A stretch of 64,000 bases of DNA, taken from assembly GCF_001624695.1 (NCBI RefSeq), contig NZ_JSEP01000017.1:1-64000 (forward strand), written 5' to 3'. This document shows positions 1-9,079 of the stretch, piece by piece. Source of the stretch: Labrenzia sp. OB1 (lineage in GTDB: Bacteria > Pseudomonadota > Alphaproteobacteria > Rhizobiales > Stappiaceae). The notes beneath the pieces were generated by a model. It ran no database searches and had not been told where the DNA came from. It saw only the letters and a list, made by a program, of their open reading frames with translations. A program made the translations under genes and the position numbers. The number at the start of each line of letters is the position of its first letter. The first letter of the stretch is position 1.

Positions 1-211
1 CGGGGCCTTTTGCATTGAAACGCAAGACCCAGTCGCGGATCACCTGGACCGTCACGCCGCCGACCGCACCCGCATCGCTGCGCAAGCCGCCGTCATAGAT
101 CACTGCAAGCGCCAAAAGGCGCCGTGTTTGATCGGCATTCACCGAGCCACGGGCTAGATGACGAAGGGTTGGAGCATCAAAGTCATCTCGAAGACGGATA
201 GGGGCGGACAT
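1..211 (-). CDS. IS630-family transposase, N-terminal part (incomplete)
   Basis: Translated from ATG at 211 reading left, the peptide begins MSAPIRLRDDFDAPTLRHLA and continues with segments such as NADQTRRLLALAVIYDGG and a helix-turn-helix ending in VQVIRDWVLRFN. This is the DNA-binding N-terminus typical of IS630-type transposases of Rhizobiales. A good ribosome site (GAGGAG) lies 8 bp upstream. The reading frame is open to position 1, so the catalytic DDE domain lies outside the window and integrity of the transposase cannot be judged. Confidence 0.75.
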   Translation of the reverse strand, partial: MSAPIRLRDDFDAPTLRHLARGSVNADQTRRLLALAVIYDGGLRSDAGAVGGVTVQVIRDWVLRFNAKGP

Positions 212-295
212 GGCAAACTCCTCATGTTCCCCATCAGGAATCATATTCGCGAAACTTTGGGAATCCAAAAGAGTCGTCAAATTCGTCGCTTGGTA
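1..295 (-). mobile_element. IS630-family insertion sequence, one end only
   Basis: The element runs off the left edge of the window. It contains the start of a transposase on the minus strand and about 80 bp of upstream terminal DNA. The likely outer boundary is the TA at 294-295, because IS630/Tc1-mariner elements insert at TA and because the reductase family sequence begins exactly there (codon TAT at 294-296). The other end is outside the window, so the terminal inverted repeat could not be confirmed. Confidence 0.6.
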
Positions 296-896
296 TCAGA
301 TCCTCACCTTTTGCGGCAGCCTGCGGTCCGCCTCGTCCAATCGGGCACTGCTGACCACCGTTGAGCGGCTTGCGCCGGAGGGGATTTCCATCCGTCGATA
401 TGAAGGCATCGCCGAGCTTCCCCACTTCACCCCGGATCTGGACCATGACACCTTCCTCCCGGCAGCGGTGCGGGACCTGCGCGATCAGGTCGCAGCGGCA
501 GACGGCCTTCTGTTCGCGGTTCCCGAATATATGCACGGCCTGCCCGGGAGTTTCAAAAACGCGCTGGACTGGATGGTCGGCTGCCAGCGATTTCCAGGAA
601 AACCCGTCGCACTTGCCCACGTGAGTGCCCGGCATGCTTTCTTACCCGGTCAGCTTGAAGAGGTCCTGAAGACGATGGCCGCCACGCTCGTTCCGGAAGC
701 CGGCTTCAATCTGGGCCTGACAACCAACAATGTGGACGTGGATTTGATCTGCAGCAACGCCGGCCACAAGGCGACAATCGTGGCAGCGCTTGAGGCATTC
801 AGAAAATCCCTGTGCCCGAAACCACAACAGGCAGAGGAACAGCCTGCCTCATCGACTTTGTTACGAGGAGGCTATTCCGGACCGCGGCCCAAGTAA
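210..896 (+). CDS. NADPH-dependent FMN reductase family protein with IS-derived N-terminus
   Basis: From residue 29 on (YQILTFCGSLRSASSNRALL) the protein matches the flavodoxin-like NADPH-dependent FMN reductase family: the FMN phosphate loop GSLRxxSxN, then PEYMHGLPGSFKNALDW around residues 107-123, which is the flavin isoalloxazine-binding segment. Such proteins reduce free or bound FMN with NAD(P)H. The only in-frame start, ATG at 210, lies inside the adjacent IS630 end and adds about 28 unrelated residues (one base offset from the divergent transposase ATG). The native gene probably began two or three codons before position 294 and lost its start and promoter to the insertion. It is convergent with the siderophore reductase 14 bp away. 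It may be silent or expressed from the IS. Confidence 0.7.
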   Translation: MANSSCSPSGIIFAKLWESKRVVKFVAWYQILTFCGSLRSASSNRALLTTVERLAPEGISIRRYEGIAELPHFTPDLDHDTFLPAAVRDLRDQVAAADGLLFAVPEYMHGLPGSFKNALDWMVGCQRFPGKPVALAHVSARHAFLPGQLEEVLKTMAATLVPEAGFNLGLTTNNVDVDLICSNAGHKATIVAALEAFRKSLCPKPQQAEEQPASSTLLRGGYSGPRPK

Positions 897-910
897 GAAC
901 ATAAGAGGCC

Positions 911-1720
911 CTAGGCCTGAACCGCCGCCGCCTCCGCGCGTTTCATCTGCTGGTGCTGGTCCTCGATCAGCCCGATCTTCCAGTATCCGGAAATATAGGT
1001 GTCCTTCTTCGGCACGTTCCGCTCATTGTGCAGGTAGTCGCGCAGAGCCCGGATGACCGAACTTTCACCGGCAATGCAGGTTTGAACCGTTCCCGACGGC
1101 CAGTCCAGCCCGCGGATCAGGTCCACCTGTGCGGTCGAGGGCTTGTGGACGTCCTCCTGAACGAGCCAGGTCACCTCAACGCCCTTTGGTACGGTAATGC
1201 TGCGGATGTCCTCCTTGGAAGGCACCTCGAAGACGGCGGCCCCATGAGCGTCCGCAGGCAAGGCCTCAAGCGTCGCTTCTGCAACCGGCAGAGCCGAGAG
1301 ATCGGCAGCGATCAGGTACCAGTCCGCGTAAAAATCCGTAAGTTTCGCCGGGCCGGGACCCAGAAGACCGAGGAACGCGCCTTCCGTTGCCCGCTGCGCC
1401 CAGCGCGTCGCCGGACCATTGTCGCCATGAGCGACAAAGTCGATGTCCAGTTCCAGGCTCTCGGGACGAAAGCTGCGAATGGTGTAGGTCCGCACCGCGT
1501 GAACCTTCTCCTCTGGCCCGTCCGGAGCAAAATAGGTTTCGAACTCCTCGCGGCTTTCGCCCTCGCGCGGCAGGATCAGTTTGCAGTTCGCGCCCTCATG
1601 TCCCGGTGGAAAGCCTTCCAGCTCGGGCCCGGCAAAGGTGACGCGGATCATGTTCGGGCTGAGATAGTCTGCGCGCCGGACTGTAATGACCCGGGGAAGG
1701 CGTTTCGGACGGCTGGCCAA
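911..1720 (-). CDS. siderophore-interacting protein (ferric-siderophore reductase, ViuB/SIP type)
   Basis: 269 residues, the usual size of the siderophore-interacting FAD-binding family. The N-terminal half is the FAD-binding barrel (SPNMIRVTFAGPELEGFPPG, then RTYTIRSF around residue 100, the RxYTxR flavin motif). The C-terminal half is the SIP Rossmann-like domain with CIAGESSVIRALRDYL and the terminal SGYWKIG motif. The enzyme releases iron from ferric siderophores in the cytoplasm using NAD(P)H. The start is TTG at 1720, chosen because GAGG lies 7 bp upstream and family homology begins there. A palindromic TGA-N9-TCA box at 1739-1753 suggests iron control by RirA. No siderophore transport genes are in the window. 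Confidence 0.92.
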   Translation of the reverse strand: MASRPKRLPRVITVRRADYLSPNMIRVTFAGPELEGFPPGHEGANCKLILPREGESREEFETYFAPDGPEEKVHAVRTYTIRSFRPESLELDIDFVAHGDNGPATRWAQRATEGAFLGLLGPGPAKLTDFYADWYLIAADLSALPVAEATLEALPADAHGAAVFEVPSKEDIRSITVPKGVEVTWLVQEDVHKPSTAQVDLIRGLDWPSGTVQTCIAGESSVIRALRDYLHNERNVPKKDTYISGYWKIGLIEDQHQQMKRAEAAAVQA

Positions 1721-1738
1721 TGGAGCACCTCTTAAAGC

Positions 1739-1753
1739 TGAATATATTAGTCA
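1739..1753. promoter_or_regulatory. RirA-type iron-responsive operator
   Basis: TGAATATATTAGTCA fits the rhizobial iron-responsive operator consensus TGA-N9-TCA, with symmetric flanking C/G. It lies 19 bp upstream of the TTG start of the ferric-siderophore reductase, where a repressor would block transcription. RirA is the Fe-S Rrf2-type iron regulator of many Rhizobiales. The match is by eye only; the motif is short, and its position before an iron gene is the main support. Confidence 0.55.
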
Positions 1754-1847
1754 GGATTTAGCATCGGCGCAGGCACATTTAAAGACCCGCATCGCAGAGA
1801 ATTTGATGACAGTCCGTCACCTGTCCTGTTTTTACGTCTCCCGAGCC

Positions 1848-1880
1848 AAAAAAACCCGGCATCTCTGCCGGGCTTTCGGA
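1848..1880 (-). terminator. Rho-independent terminator of the thioribose ABC operon
   Basis: On the minus strand AGCCCGGCAGAGATGCCGGG forms a GC-rich hairpin followed directly by a run of seven T. It lies about 45 bp beyond the stop of the substrate-binding protein gene and should end the minus-strand ABC transporter transcript. Confidence 0.85.
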
Positions 1881-1924
1881 AGTTTGCGTTTCATTCGGTG
1901 CCGCTGTTCACGGCAGGTGGCCGG

Positions 1925-2968
1925 TTACCGCTTGGGCAACGGGATCCATTCGGCGGTGGAGACATCCGCATGCTGGAACTGCGGCATTTTCTCGCCGAGG
2001 TCGGACATGTTCTTCACATCCTGTTCGTTGAGGAAGTCCTGGGTGATCAGGGTCGGCGGGACGATGACCTGCTTGCCCGGGTTTTCACCGGCCAGCATCA
2101 GGGCAAGCGTGCGCACGCTCACTTCGCCGACAACGGCCGGGTTGGTCGCGACCGTCGCGGCCCAGGCACTGTCCGGTTCGCGCATGGCGGAAATATCCGC
2201 GGTCGATACATCGGCGGAGTAGATCTTGATATCCTGGCTGAGGCCTGCTTCATCGACGGCAATCTTCACACCCTTGGCGAATTCGTCGTATGGGGCGAAG
2301 ACGACGGAAATCGTCGGGTTGGCCTGCAGCACGGACCGTGCCTGGTTGGCGACCGAATTGGCGATCGGATTGTCAAGCGTGCCGAACATGGCCGCTTCCT
2401 TGATGCCGACATTCGCTTCCTTGACTTCCTTCCAGGCAACGTCGCGCCGGTCGAGCGGGGCAATGCCCGGCACATAGACATAGCCTGCGGTGAAGCTGTC
2501 GCCATTGTCCTTGATGGCCTGTTCCAGGGCCAGCTTGCCGAGAAGATAATCGGACTGCTCGACCTGGGGAATAGCGTCGTTTTCGACGTTGACGTCGAAT
2601 GCGACAACCTTGATTCCGGCCTCGACCGCGCGTTGGGCGGCGGGTTTCATGGATTCCGTCAAGCCATGCTGGATAATGATGCCGTCAACGCCCAGCGCGA
2701 TTGCCTGATCGACCATGTCGGCCTGAAGAGCGGCATCCTGGCGGCTGTCCAGCACGCGCAAGTCCACGCCGAGCGCTTCCGCCTGTTTTTCGACGCCTGA
2801 AAGATAGGACTGGAAGAAGTCGCCGGTGGACAGGTAGCGCACCAGCGCGATCTTTACATCCTCGGGCTTGTCGAACGGAGCCGGCATGTCGGCGGCAAGC
2901 GCAACGCCACCGCCGGACAGTCCCAGCCCGGCGGCAACCGCGAGCTTCATGAATTCACGTCTCAACAT
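1925..2968 (-). CDS. sugar ABC transporter substrate-binding protein (putative methylthioribose/deoxypentose binding)
   Basis: 347-residue periplasmic binding protein of the ribose/galactose type (Peripla_BP_4): KIALVRYLSTGDFFQSYLSG, then DGIIIQHG around residue 95 and FAPYDEFAKGVKIAVDEAG near residue 230. The start at 2968 is set by GGAGG 8 bp upstream. The N-terminus LRREFMKLAVAAGLGL is a twin-arginine signal followed by AADMPAP, so it is probably exported folded by Tat. It is the last gene of the minus-strand transporter operon and is divergent from mtnK-mtnA, which suggests the ligand is 5-methylthioribose or a related 5-deoxypentose rather than ribose. The ligand itself is inference. Confidence 0.88.
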   Translation of the reverse strand: MLRREFMKLAVAAGLGLSGGGVALAADMPAPFDKPEDVKIALVRYLSTGDFFQSYLSGVEKQAEALGVDLRVLDSRQDAALQADMVDQAIALGVDGIIIQHGLTESMKPAAQRAVEAGIKVVAFDVNVENDAIPQVEQSDYLLGKLALEQAIKDNGDSFTAGYVYVPGIAPLDRRDVAWKEVKEANVGIKEAAMFGTLDNPIANSVANQARSVLQANPTISVVFAPYDEFAKGVKIAVDEAGLSQDIKIYSADVSTADISAMREPDSAWAATVATNPAVVGEVSVRTLALMLAGENPGKQVIVPPTLITQDFLNEQDVKNMSDLGEKMPQFQHADVSTAEWIPLPKR

Positions 2969-3008
2969 TGTGTATCCTCCCATTTTTCGAACGGGCGCCT
3001 TTGCGGCG

Positions 3009-4037
3009 TCACGCTGTTCTCCTGCCGCCGCGACGCGAGGACAGGTAGAACGTAAAGACAAGGGCGGCGACAAGCACGGCGCCCTTGACGAAGTCCTGCA
3101 TGTAATAAGGGGCGTTCATCATGGTGAGCCCCTGAAGAAGAATGCCGACAAAAAGCGCGCCCGCCGCCGTTCCGAAGGCGTTCGGACGTGCCGCTCCCAG
3201 AACCGCGAAACCGATGAGGGCGGCGGCCACACTGTCGAGCAGAAGATTGTTGCCCGACGCGATATCCCCGCGGCCGAGCCGGGCGGCAAGCAGGATGCCG
3301 CCAACCGAGGCGAGCATGCCGGAGATCATGTAGGCGACGATCTTGTAGCGATGCACATTGGTGCCGACGAGCCCGGCGGCCCGCTCGTTCGAGCCGATGG
3401 CATACATCAGCCGGCCATGACGGGTATAGCCGAGAAACAGCCAGATGATCAGGGCGATCAGCAGGAAGACAACCACCGGAACCGGCAGCAGGCGATCCAG
3501 AAAGAGGTCGAACCGGTGCCGCCCCAGCCACAGGAAAGCGGCGGAAAACGTACCTTCGGCAACCGAGCCGTCCGGCAGGTTCATGCCGGTTGCGATCGAA
3601 TTGCCCTGGGTCGGAATGCGCTGCAGGCCGATCAGAAGGAACATCATCCCCAGGGTGGCGAGAAGGTCGGGAACGCGCATCTTCACGATCAGCAGCCCGT
3701 TGATCAGCCCGACAAGGGCGCCCATGGCCAGGCACACGACCACAGCCACGAACGCCGATTGTTCAAGGATCACCATCGTATAGGCCGACAGCATGAGTGC
3801 GGAGGTCGCGACCGAGCCGATCGACAGATCGAAACCACCGACAACCAGCGTGCAGGTCACCCCAAGGGCGAGAATGCCGGTGATAGCCACCGACTGAAAA
3901 ATGAACACCGCCGACCGGGCGCTTGCAAAGCCGCTGGCGTAGATGCTGAAGAAGACCGCAAGCCCGCACAAAAGCACGATGAAGCCGTAGCGGATGGCAA
4001 GTTCGAGTGCGGACCTGGATGTGTCGTTGGAATTCAT
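3009..4037 (-). CDS. ribose-type ABC transporter permease
   Basis: 342 residues with about nine hydrophobic segments and the BPD_transp_2 (RbsC) signature: LVVGGFDLSIGSV near residue 65, MRVPDLLATLGMMFLLIG near 125, and GSNERAAGLVGTNVHRYK near 215, the conserved cytoplasmic loop that contacts the ATPase. It forms the inner-membrane channel of the importer together with the double-ATPase upstream. The ATPase stop overlaps this ATG (ATGA at 4034-4037), so the two are translationally coupled. The binding-protein gene follows 40 bp downstream. Confidence 0.93.
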   Translation of the reverse strand: MNSNDTSRSALELAIRYGFIVLLCGLAVFFSIYASGFASARSAVFIFQSVAITGILALGVTCTLVVGGFDLSIGSVATSALMLSAYTMVILEQSAFVAVVVCLAMGALVGLINGLLIVKMRVPDLLATLGMMFLLIGLQRIPTQGNSIATGMNLPDGSVAEGTFSAAFLWLGRHRFDLFLDRLLPVPVVVFLLIALIIWLFLGYTRHGRLMYAIGSNERAAGLVGTNVHRYKIVAYMISGMLASVGGILLAARLGRGDIASGNNLLLDSVAAALIGFAVLGAARPNAFGTAAGALFVGILLQGLTMMNAPYYMQDFVKGAVLVAALVFTFYLSSRRGGRRTA

Positions 4038-5581
4038 GCAATTGCCTGCTTTGGGGACGTGGGAAACGGTTGGCCTGAAGCCGGCACCCGGGCAGGACCG
4101 GATACAGCCGCGACCAGATGGTTCAGGTCCACGTCCCTGTTGACGTATTCACCGGCGATCATTGCTTCGTTCAGCACGATGATCCGGTCCGCGATTTCGA
4201 GGGCTTCGTCGATTTCCGCGACGAAAACGAGTGTGGTGCGGCCGGCGGCGGTCTGGCGGATGTACTTACCGATATCCCGCCGGGCCCCGATATCCACGCC
4301 CTGGAACGGCTCGTCGAGCAAGAGCACCCGCGCGTCTTCAAGCAGCCAGCGGCCGATCATGACCTTTTGCTGATTGCCACCTGACAATGTGCCGATGCCG
4401 TCCCGCTCGCTCTGGCATTTGACGCCGATCCTGTCGATCATGCTGCTGCTGGCCCGCCGTTGGGCGCGTTCACTGAGAAAGGAGAACCGGCTGAAAGCCT
4501 TGAGGAAGGGCAGCGTCATGTTGTCGGCGATATCGAAATCGGCGATCACCGCATTCACGCTGCGGTCCTTGGGCGACATGAACACGCCGCAGGCAACGGC
4601 TTCCGTCGCGCTTGCCGGACGGTAGGCCTTGCCGTCGAGAAGCAGCACGCCGTCCGCCGGTTCGGCAAGGCCGAATAGAACCTCGGCGAGTTCGGTGGTG
4701 CCACTGCCCAGAAGCCCGGTGAAGGCGATGACCTCGCCTTCCCTGGCCGTGAAGTCGATAGGCGGGCTGTCCGCGAACAAGCGCAGTTCCCTGGCCTCAA
4801 GAACAGCTTCGCCCCCCGTAACCGGGTCGATGTCGACTTCGGTCATCTGATGACCGAGCATGGCGTTGACCGCGCCGACATAATCGAGCGGTTCCGTGTC
4901 GAAGAAACCTGAAATGGTGCCGTCACGCATGGAGACGATCCGGTCCGCCACCCGGCGGATGTCGGACATGCGATGGGAAATATACAAGATGGCGACGCCG
5001 TCGGCTCTGAGCCTGTCGATCAGATTGAACAGACGCTCCGCCTCCGAAGCGGACAGGGAGGATGTCGGCTCGTCGAGGATCAGCAGTTTCGGGGATCTTG
5101 CCATTGCCCGGGCGATGGCGATCATCTGGCGGTCGGCGACATCGAGGTCCGCGACGCGGGTGCGCACGTCCATCGTCAGCCCCATGCTTTCGGCGACCGC
5201 GCGGGCCTGGCGGCGAAGCTTGCGATCGTTGACGAACAGGCCTACGCCCGGTTCCGTCAGCCGGTCGAGCGTCAGATTTGTCGCAACGTCGAGATCGGGA
5301 ATGACGCCGTCGTCGATGGACTGGTGCACCGTGACAACGCCCTTGGAAATGGCGTCGGCCGCATCGGCCGGCGCATAGGGCGCACCGCCCAGTTCCATCC
5401 GGCCGGAATCCGCGAAATGGTAGCCGCACAGGATCTTGACCAGCGTCGACTTGCCCGCGCCGTTCGCTCCCATCAGGGCCGTGACCTCGCCTGCGCGCAA
5501 TTGCAGATCGATGCCGCGCAGCACGTGATTGCGAGCGAAGGACTTCTCCAGGCCGTTCAATGTGCAGGTGACTTCTTTCAC
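4034..5581 (-). CDS. ribose-type ABC transporter ATP-binding protein (double NBD)
   Basis: 515 residues with two nucleotide-binding domains, as in RbsA/MglA. The first has Walker A GANGAGKST near residue 39 and Walker B KLLILDEPTSSLS. The second has the family's degenerate Walker A (GLLGSGTTEL), signature LSGGNQQKV and Walker B VLLLDEPFQGVD. It energises import through the adjacent permease. The start is taken as GTG at 5581, preceded by GGGAGG with a short 4-bp spacing; longer readings into the divergent promoter have no homology. It is first in the minus-strand operon and divergent from mtnK. Confidence 0.93.
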   Translation of the reverse strand: MKEVTCTLNGLEKSFARNHVLRGIDLQLRAGEVTALMGANGAGKSTLVKILCGYHFADSGRMELGGAPYAPADAADAISKGVVTVHQSIDDGVIPDLDVATNLTLDRLTEPGVGLFVNDRKLRRQARAVAESMGLTMDVRTRVADLDVADRQMIAIARAMARSPKLLILDEPTSSLSASEAERLFNLIDRLRADGVAILYISHRMSDIRRVADRIVSMRDGTISGFFDTEPLDYVGAVNAMLGHQMTEVDIDPVTGGEAVLEARELRLFADSPPIDFTAREGEVIAFTGLLGSGTTELAEVLFGLAEPADGVLLLDGKAYRPASATEAVACGVFMSPKDRSVNAVIADFDIADNMTLPFLKAFSRFSFLSERAQRRASSSMIDRIGVKCQSERDGIGTLSGGNQQKVMIGRWLLEDARVLLLDEPFQGVDIGARRDIGKYIRQTAAGRTTLVFVAEIDEALEIADRIIVLNEAMIAGEYVNRDVDLNHLVAAVSGPARVPASGQPFPTSPKQAIA

Positions 5582-5648
5582 CTTTCCTCCCAATTTTTGA
5601 CGAGCTCCTCTCTCGTTGCAATCGTTACAGCACGTAAAATAGTCATTT

Positions 5649-5663
5649 GTCAACTGAGTTGAC
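5649..5663. promoter_or_regulatory. candidate operator in the mtnK / ABC transporter divergent promoter
   Basis: GTCAACTGAGTTGAC is a perfect inverted repeat (6-bp arms, TGA centre) midway in the 136-bp gap between the divergent transporter and mtnK operons. Its position suits a regulator controlling both directions, most simply the SorC-type regulator encoded downstream of mtnA. No other strong palindrome is visible in the gap. Confidence 0.5.
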
Positions 5664-5717
5664 TTTTGAACAATCTTGACCTTTATTCGGAAAAAATAGG
5701 GAGGACAGTACAGCAAG

Positions 5718-6980
5718 ATGGACACGCCGGATCTCTATCGCCCGTTAACCCCTGAAGAGCTTGGAACCCGTCTTTCGGCGGTGCCCGTGATTGCCGCACG
5801 CGTCGGTGCCGACCCGTCCCGATGGACAGTGAAGGAAGTCGGCGACGGCAACCTGAATCTCGTCTTCATCGTGGAAGGGCCGCAAGGCACGGTAATCGTC
5901 AAGCAGGCCCTGCCCTATGTGCGTCTGGTCGGGGACAGCTGGCCTTTGCCGCTCTATCGCGCCTATTACGAGAACAATGCGCTTGTCCGCCAGGCTGAGC
6001 GCGATCCCGGGTCTGTCCCGGAGGTCTTCCATTTCGACGAGGCCCAGGCTCTGATCGTGATGGAGTTTCTTTCGCCCCACAAGATCCTGCGCCGCAAGCT
6101 GATCGACGGTGAGAAGGTCGACGGGCTTGGTCAATTCCTCGGACGGTTCTGCGCACGCACGGCGTTCCGCGGCTCCGAGCTCTCCCTGAAGAGCGCCGAC
6201 AAGAAAAAGGACGTTGGCCTGTTCTCCGGCAACGTCGAGATCCCGGCCATCACCGAGGCGCTGGTTTTCATCGATCCCTACTACGACGCCAAGATGAACC
6301 ACCATACTCCCGGCCTCGATCCCGTGGTGACGGAACTGCGCGGGAATGCGCGCCTGAAAGCGCAGGCGCAGCGCATGCTGATGAAGTTCGCCTCAAACAC
6401 GGAAACGATGCTCCATGGCGATCTGCACAGCGGTTCGATCATGTCGACGGAAACCGAAAGCAAGGTCATCGATCCGGAATTCGTCCAGTACGGGCCGATG
6501 GGCTTCGACATCGGCATGCTCGTCGCCAACTTCCTGATGGCCTATTTCAGCCAGCCCGCCCATCGCGACGCCGCCGGGCTGAAGCCTTACCAGGAGTGGA
6601 TTCTCACCATCATCGACGTGGTGTTCGCCTCCTTCGAAACAGAGTTCAAATCCCTTTGGAAGAGCGAGCGCACCGGCATGCTCTATCCCGCCGCGTTGTT
6701 CGAGGATCAGGGCCAGCCCAGCACCGGCATCTGCGAGGACCTGCTGGCGGACATCCGCACCGACGCGCTCGGCTTCTGCGGCATCGAGATGCACCGCCGC
6801 ACGCTGTCGCTCGCCCACAATGCCGATTTCGAGGACATCGAGGACACCCAGGTGAGAAGCCGTCTCGAAGCCCGCAACCTGGCCATGGGTGCGGAGCTCA
6901 TTCTGCGCGCCGGTGAGTTCGGCACGACAGCCTCGCTTCTCGATCTTGCCCGCCAATTCAATGCAAAGGACATCCTATGA
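5718..6980 (+). CDS. mtnK: S-methyl-5-thioribose kinase
   Basis: 420 residues, the normal length for MtnK. It phosphorylates 5-methylthioribose at C1 using ATP. Visible kinase features are the glycine loop GDGNLN (43-48), the lysine segment VKQALPYVR (61-69), the catalytic-loop motif HGDLHSGS (233-240) and the DFG-equivalent [14 protein letters not shown] (251-264), which is diagnostic of MtnK. It overlaps mtnA by 4 bp (ATGA) and heads the operon mtnK-mtnA-regulator-aldolase. A GGGAGG lies about 13 bp before the ATG, which is long but no closer start exists. Related kinases act on 5-deoxyribose, so the physiological substrate could be broader. Confidence 0.93.
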   Translation: MDTPDLYRPLTPEELGTRLSAVPVIAARVGADPSRWTVKEVGDGNLNLVFIVEGPQGTVIVKQALPYVRLVGDSWPLPLYRAYYENNALVRQAERDPGSVPEVFHFDEAQALIVMEFLSPHKILRRKLIDGEKVDGLGQFLGRFCARTAFRGSELSLKSADKKKDVGLFSGNVEIPAITEALVFIDPYYDAKMNHHTPGLDPVVTELRGNARLKAQAQRMLMKFASNTETMLHGDLHSGSIMSTETESKVIDPEFVQYGPMGFDIGMLVANFLMAYFSQPAHRDAAGLKPYQEWILTIIDVVFASFETEFKSLWKSERTGMLYPAALFEDQGQPSTGICEDLLADIRTDALGFCGIEMHRRTLSLAHNADFEDIEDTQVRSRLEARNLAMGAELILRAGEFGTTASLLDLARQFNAKDIL

Positions 6981-8086
6981 AGGTCAACGGCACACATTAC
7001 CGCTCGCTTTGGTGGGATGAGGACCAGTCCGCCCTGCAGATTATCGATCAGCGCTGGCTGCCGCACGACTTCCGTATTCAGCAGGTTGATACGCTGCGCG
7101 ATTTCGCCGATGCGATCGTGGAAATGCGGGTTCGCGGCGCACCGCTGATCGGCGCGACCGCCGCTTACGGTATGGCGCTGGCCGCCCGGATTGACCCGTC
7201 CGACGCCCATCTGGACGAGGCCTTCGACTATCTCGACAAGACCCGTCCGACGGCAATCAACCTGCGTTGGGCGCTCAACCGCTGCCGCAGCCGGCTAAAG
7301 ACCCTGCCAGAAGGCGAGCGTGCCGCCGCCGCCCTGAAGCTGGCGCACGAGATTTCCGACGAGGATGTGGAGATCAACCGAAACATCGGCCTCAACGGAC
7401 TGGAGATCATCCGCAAGATCGCGGCAGCCAAGAAGGAAGGCGAGCCCGTCCGGCTGCTGACCCACTGCAATGCCGGCTGGATCGCCACCGTCGACTGGGG
7501 CACGGCGACAAGCCCGATGTACCAGGCCCATGACACAGGCCTCCCGATCCATGTCTGGGTCGACGAGACCCGCCCGCGCAACCAGGGAGCACTGACCTCC
7601 TGGGAACTCGGCAGCCACGGCATCCCGCACACCTACATCACCGACAATGCCGGCGGGCATCTGATGCAGCATGGCCTTGTCGATATGGTCATCGTCGGCA
7701 CGGACCGCACCACCCGCAGGGGCGACGTGTGCAACAAGATCGGTACTTATCTGAAAGCGCTGGCAGCCAGGGCGAACAACGTACCTTTCTATGTGGCCCT
7801 CCCCTCCCCGACAATCGACTGGACGGTGGACAACGGCGTCGTGGAAATCCCCATCGAGGAGCGCAACGAGCGCGAAGTCACGCATATCCAGGGTCTGACG
7901 GCGGAGGACACCATCGACCAGGTTCAGGTGACACCACCGGGAACTCCCGGCGGCAATCCAGCCTTCGATGTGACCCCGAACCATCTGGTCACCGGCCTGA
8001 TCACCGAACGCGGTGTTTGCGAGGCGAGCGCCGAGGGGCTTGCCGGTCTGTTTCCCGATCTTGCCAACCTCGAAAAGAGCGCATGA
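6977..8086 (+). CDS. mtnA: S-methyl-5-thioribose-1-phosphate isomerase
   Basis: 369 residues of the MtnA/eIF2B-like fold. It isomerises methylthioribose-1-phosphate to methylthioribulose-1-phosphate. It has [15 protein letters not shown] (52-66), the catalytic Cys164 in [11 protein letters not shown] and the catalytic Asp243 in [17 protein letters not shown]. The start overlaps the mtnK stop and its own stop overlaps the next ATG, so translation is coupled across three genes. The classical downstream salvage genes (mtnB, mtnC, mtnD) are absent nearby. The class II aldolase in the operon suggests cleavage of the ribulose phosphate instead. Confidence 0.94.
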   Translation: MKVNGTHYRSLWWDEDQSALQIIDQRWLPHDFRIQQVDTLRDFADAIVEMRVRGAPLIGATAAYGMALAARIDPSDAHLDEAFDYLDKTRPTAINLRWALNRCRSRLKTLPEGERAAAALKLAHEISDEDVEINRNIGLNGLEIIRKIAAAKKEGEPVRLLTHCNAGWIATVDWGTATSPMYQAHDTGLPIHVWVDETRPRNQGALTSWELGSHGIPHTYITDNAGGHLMQHGLVDMVIVGTDRTTRRGDVCNKIGTYLKALAARANNVPFYVALPSPTIDWTVDNGVVEIPIEERNEREVTHIQGLTAEDTIDQVQVTPPGTPGGNPAFDVTPNHLVTGLITERGVCEASAEGLAGLFPDLANLEKSA

Positions 8087-9075
8087 CACCGGCCCCCGGC
8101 AAATCCCGTTCGGGCGATGCGAAAACCGTCACCCGCACCCGGTCCCAGGATGAGGCGATCATCGAGGTAACCTGGTGCTACTACCAGGACGGCATGAACC
8201 AGAACGAGATCGCCGAAAGGCTCGGCATCTCGCGCGCGACGGTGGTCAATTACCTGTCCGAGGCGCGGCGGCGGGACTATGTGCGGATCACGCTGGACAG
8301 CGACATTTTCCGCGACCAGCAACTCGCCCGTGCCCTCGTGGACCGGTTCGGCCTTCGTGACGCCATCGTCGTGCCGTCCTCCCCGGACGGTGCGGACCAG
8401 TCGCTCGACCGGGTGACCCGGGTGGTGTCCGACTGGCTACCAAGCCTCCTGGAGCCGGGGGACCGCCTCGGCGTGGCCTGGGGCGAGACCGTCTACCGGG
8501 TCGCGGAAGCAGCCCCCCATCTCACCATCGACGGGCTGACCGTCGTGCAGCTCGTCGGATCGCGGCCCGCCGCACTCGGCTTCGCCGCCGAAACCTGCTC
8601 GGCCACGCTGGCGCGCCGCTACGGTGCCCACTGCGTCAACCTGCATGTGCCGTTGCTCTTGTCGGACAGGTTGCTAGTCGACCGTCTCAAGCAGGAACCC
8701 GTGATCCGCGAGCAGCTCGACGCTGTCGCCGATTGCAACAAGACCATCTTCGCCTGCGGCACCTGCACCGCCGGCAGCCACGTGGTCCATGCCGGATTGC
8801 TCGATCGGTCGGAAGTGGATGCCTGCGCGGAAAAGGGCGCGATTGGTGTCATCTGCGGCCGGCTGATCGATCACAACGGCAACCCCGTCCTGCGGGAGAT
8901 CGAAAACCGCATGATCGCCGTCACGCTCGACCAGATGAAAAACAAGGACATGGGCCTGCTGGTCGGGTCCGGTCCCCAGCGGGCTGCCCCGATGCTGGCC
9001 GCCATTCGCGGCGGTTACGCCACCCATGTCGCCACCTGTTCAGAAACCGCCGCACAATTGCTGGAGCTCGCGTGA
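8083..9075 (+). CDS. SorC/DeoR-type sugar-binding transcriptional regulator
   Basis: 330 residues. An N-terminal helix-turn-helix ([25 protein letters not shown], about residues 38-62) is followed by the SorC-family sugar-phosphate-binding domain, with [14 protein letters not shown] near 130 and [13 protein letters not shown] near 225. Members sense phosphorylated sugars. Being inside the mtnK-mtnA operon it probably responds to methylthioribose- or deoxyribulose-phosphate and controls the divergent promoter at 5582-5717. The ATG overlaps the mtnA stop by 4 bp, and the next gene begins 5 bp after its stop. Confidence 0.9.
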   Translation: MTPAPGKSRSGDAKTVTRTRSQDEAIIEVTWCYYQDGMNQNEIAERLGISRATVVNYLSEARRRDYVRITLDSDIFRDQQLARALVDRFGLRDAIVVPSSPDGADQSLDRVTRVVSDWLPSLLEPGDRLGVAWGETVYRVAEAAPHLTIDGLTVVQLVGSRPAALGFAAETCSATLARRYGAHCVNLHVPLLLSDRLLVDRLKQEPVIREQLDAVADCNKTIFACGTCTAGSHVVHAGLLDRSEVDACAEKGAIGVICGRLIDHNGNPVLREIENRMIAVTLDQMKNKDMGLLVGSGPQRAAPMLAAIRGGYATHVATCSETAAQLLELA

Positions 9076-9079
9076 AACC

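Noticed and set aside
2868..4373. 501-codon plus-strand frame opposite the ribose-type permease
   Set aside because: Low-complexity His/Gly/Asp-rich shadow of a membrane protein gene.
7729..8082. Upstream extension of the SorC-type regulator frame into mtnA
   Set aside because: Homology to the regulator begins at the ATG at 8083, which overlaps the mtnA stop.
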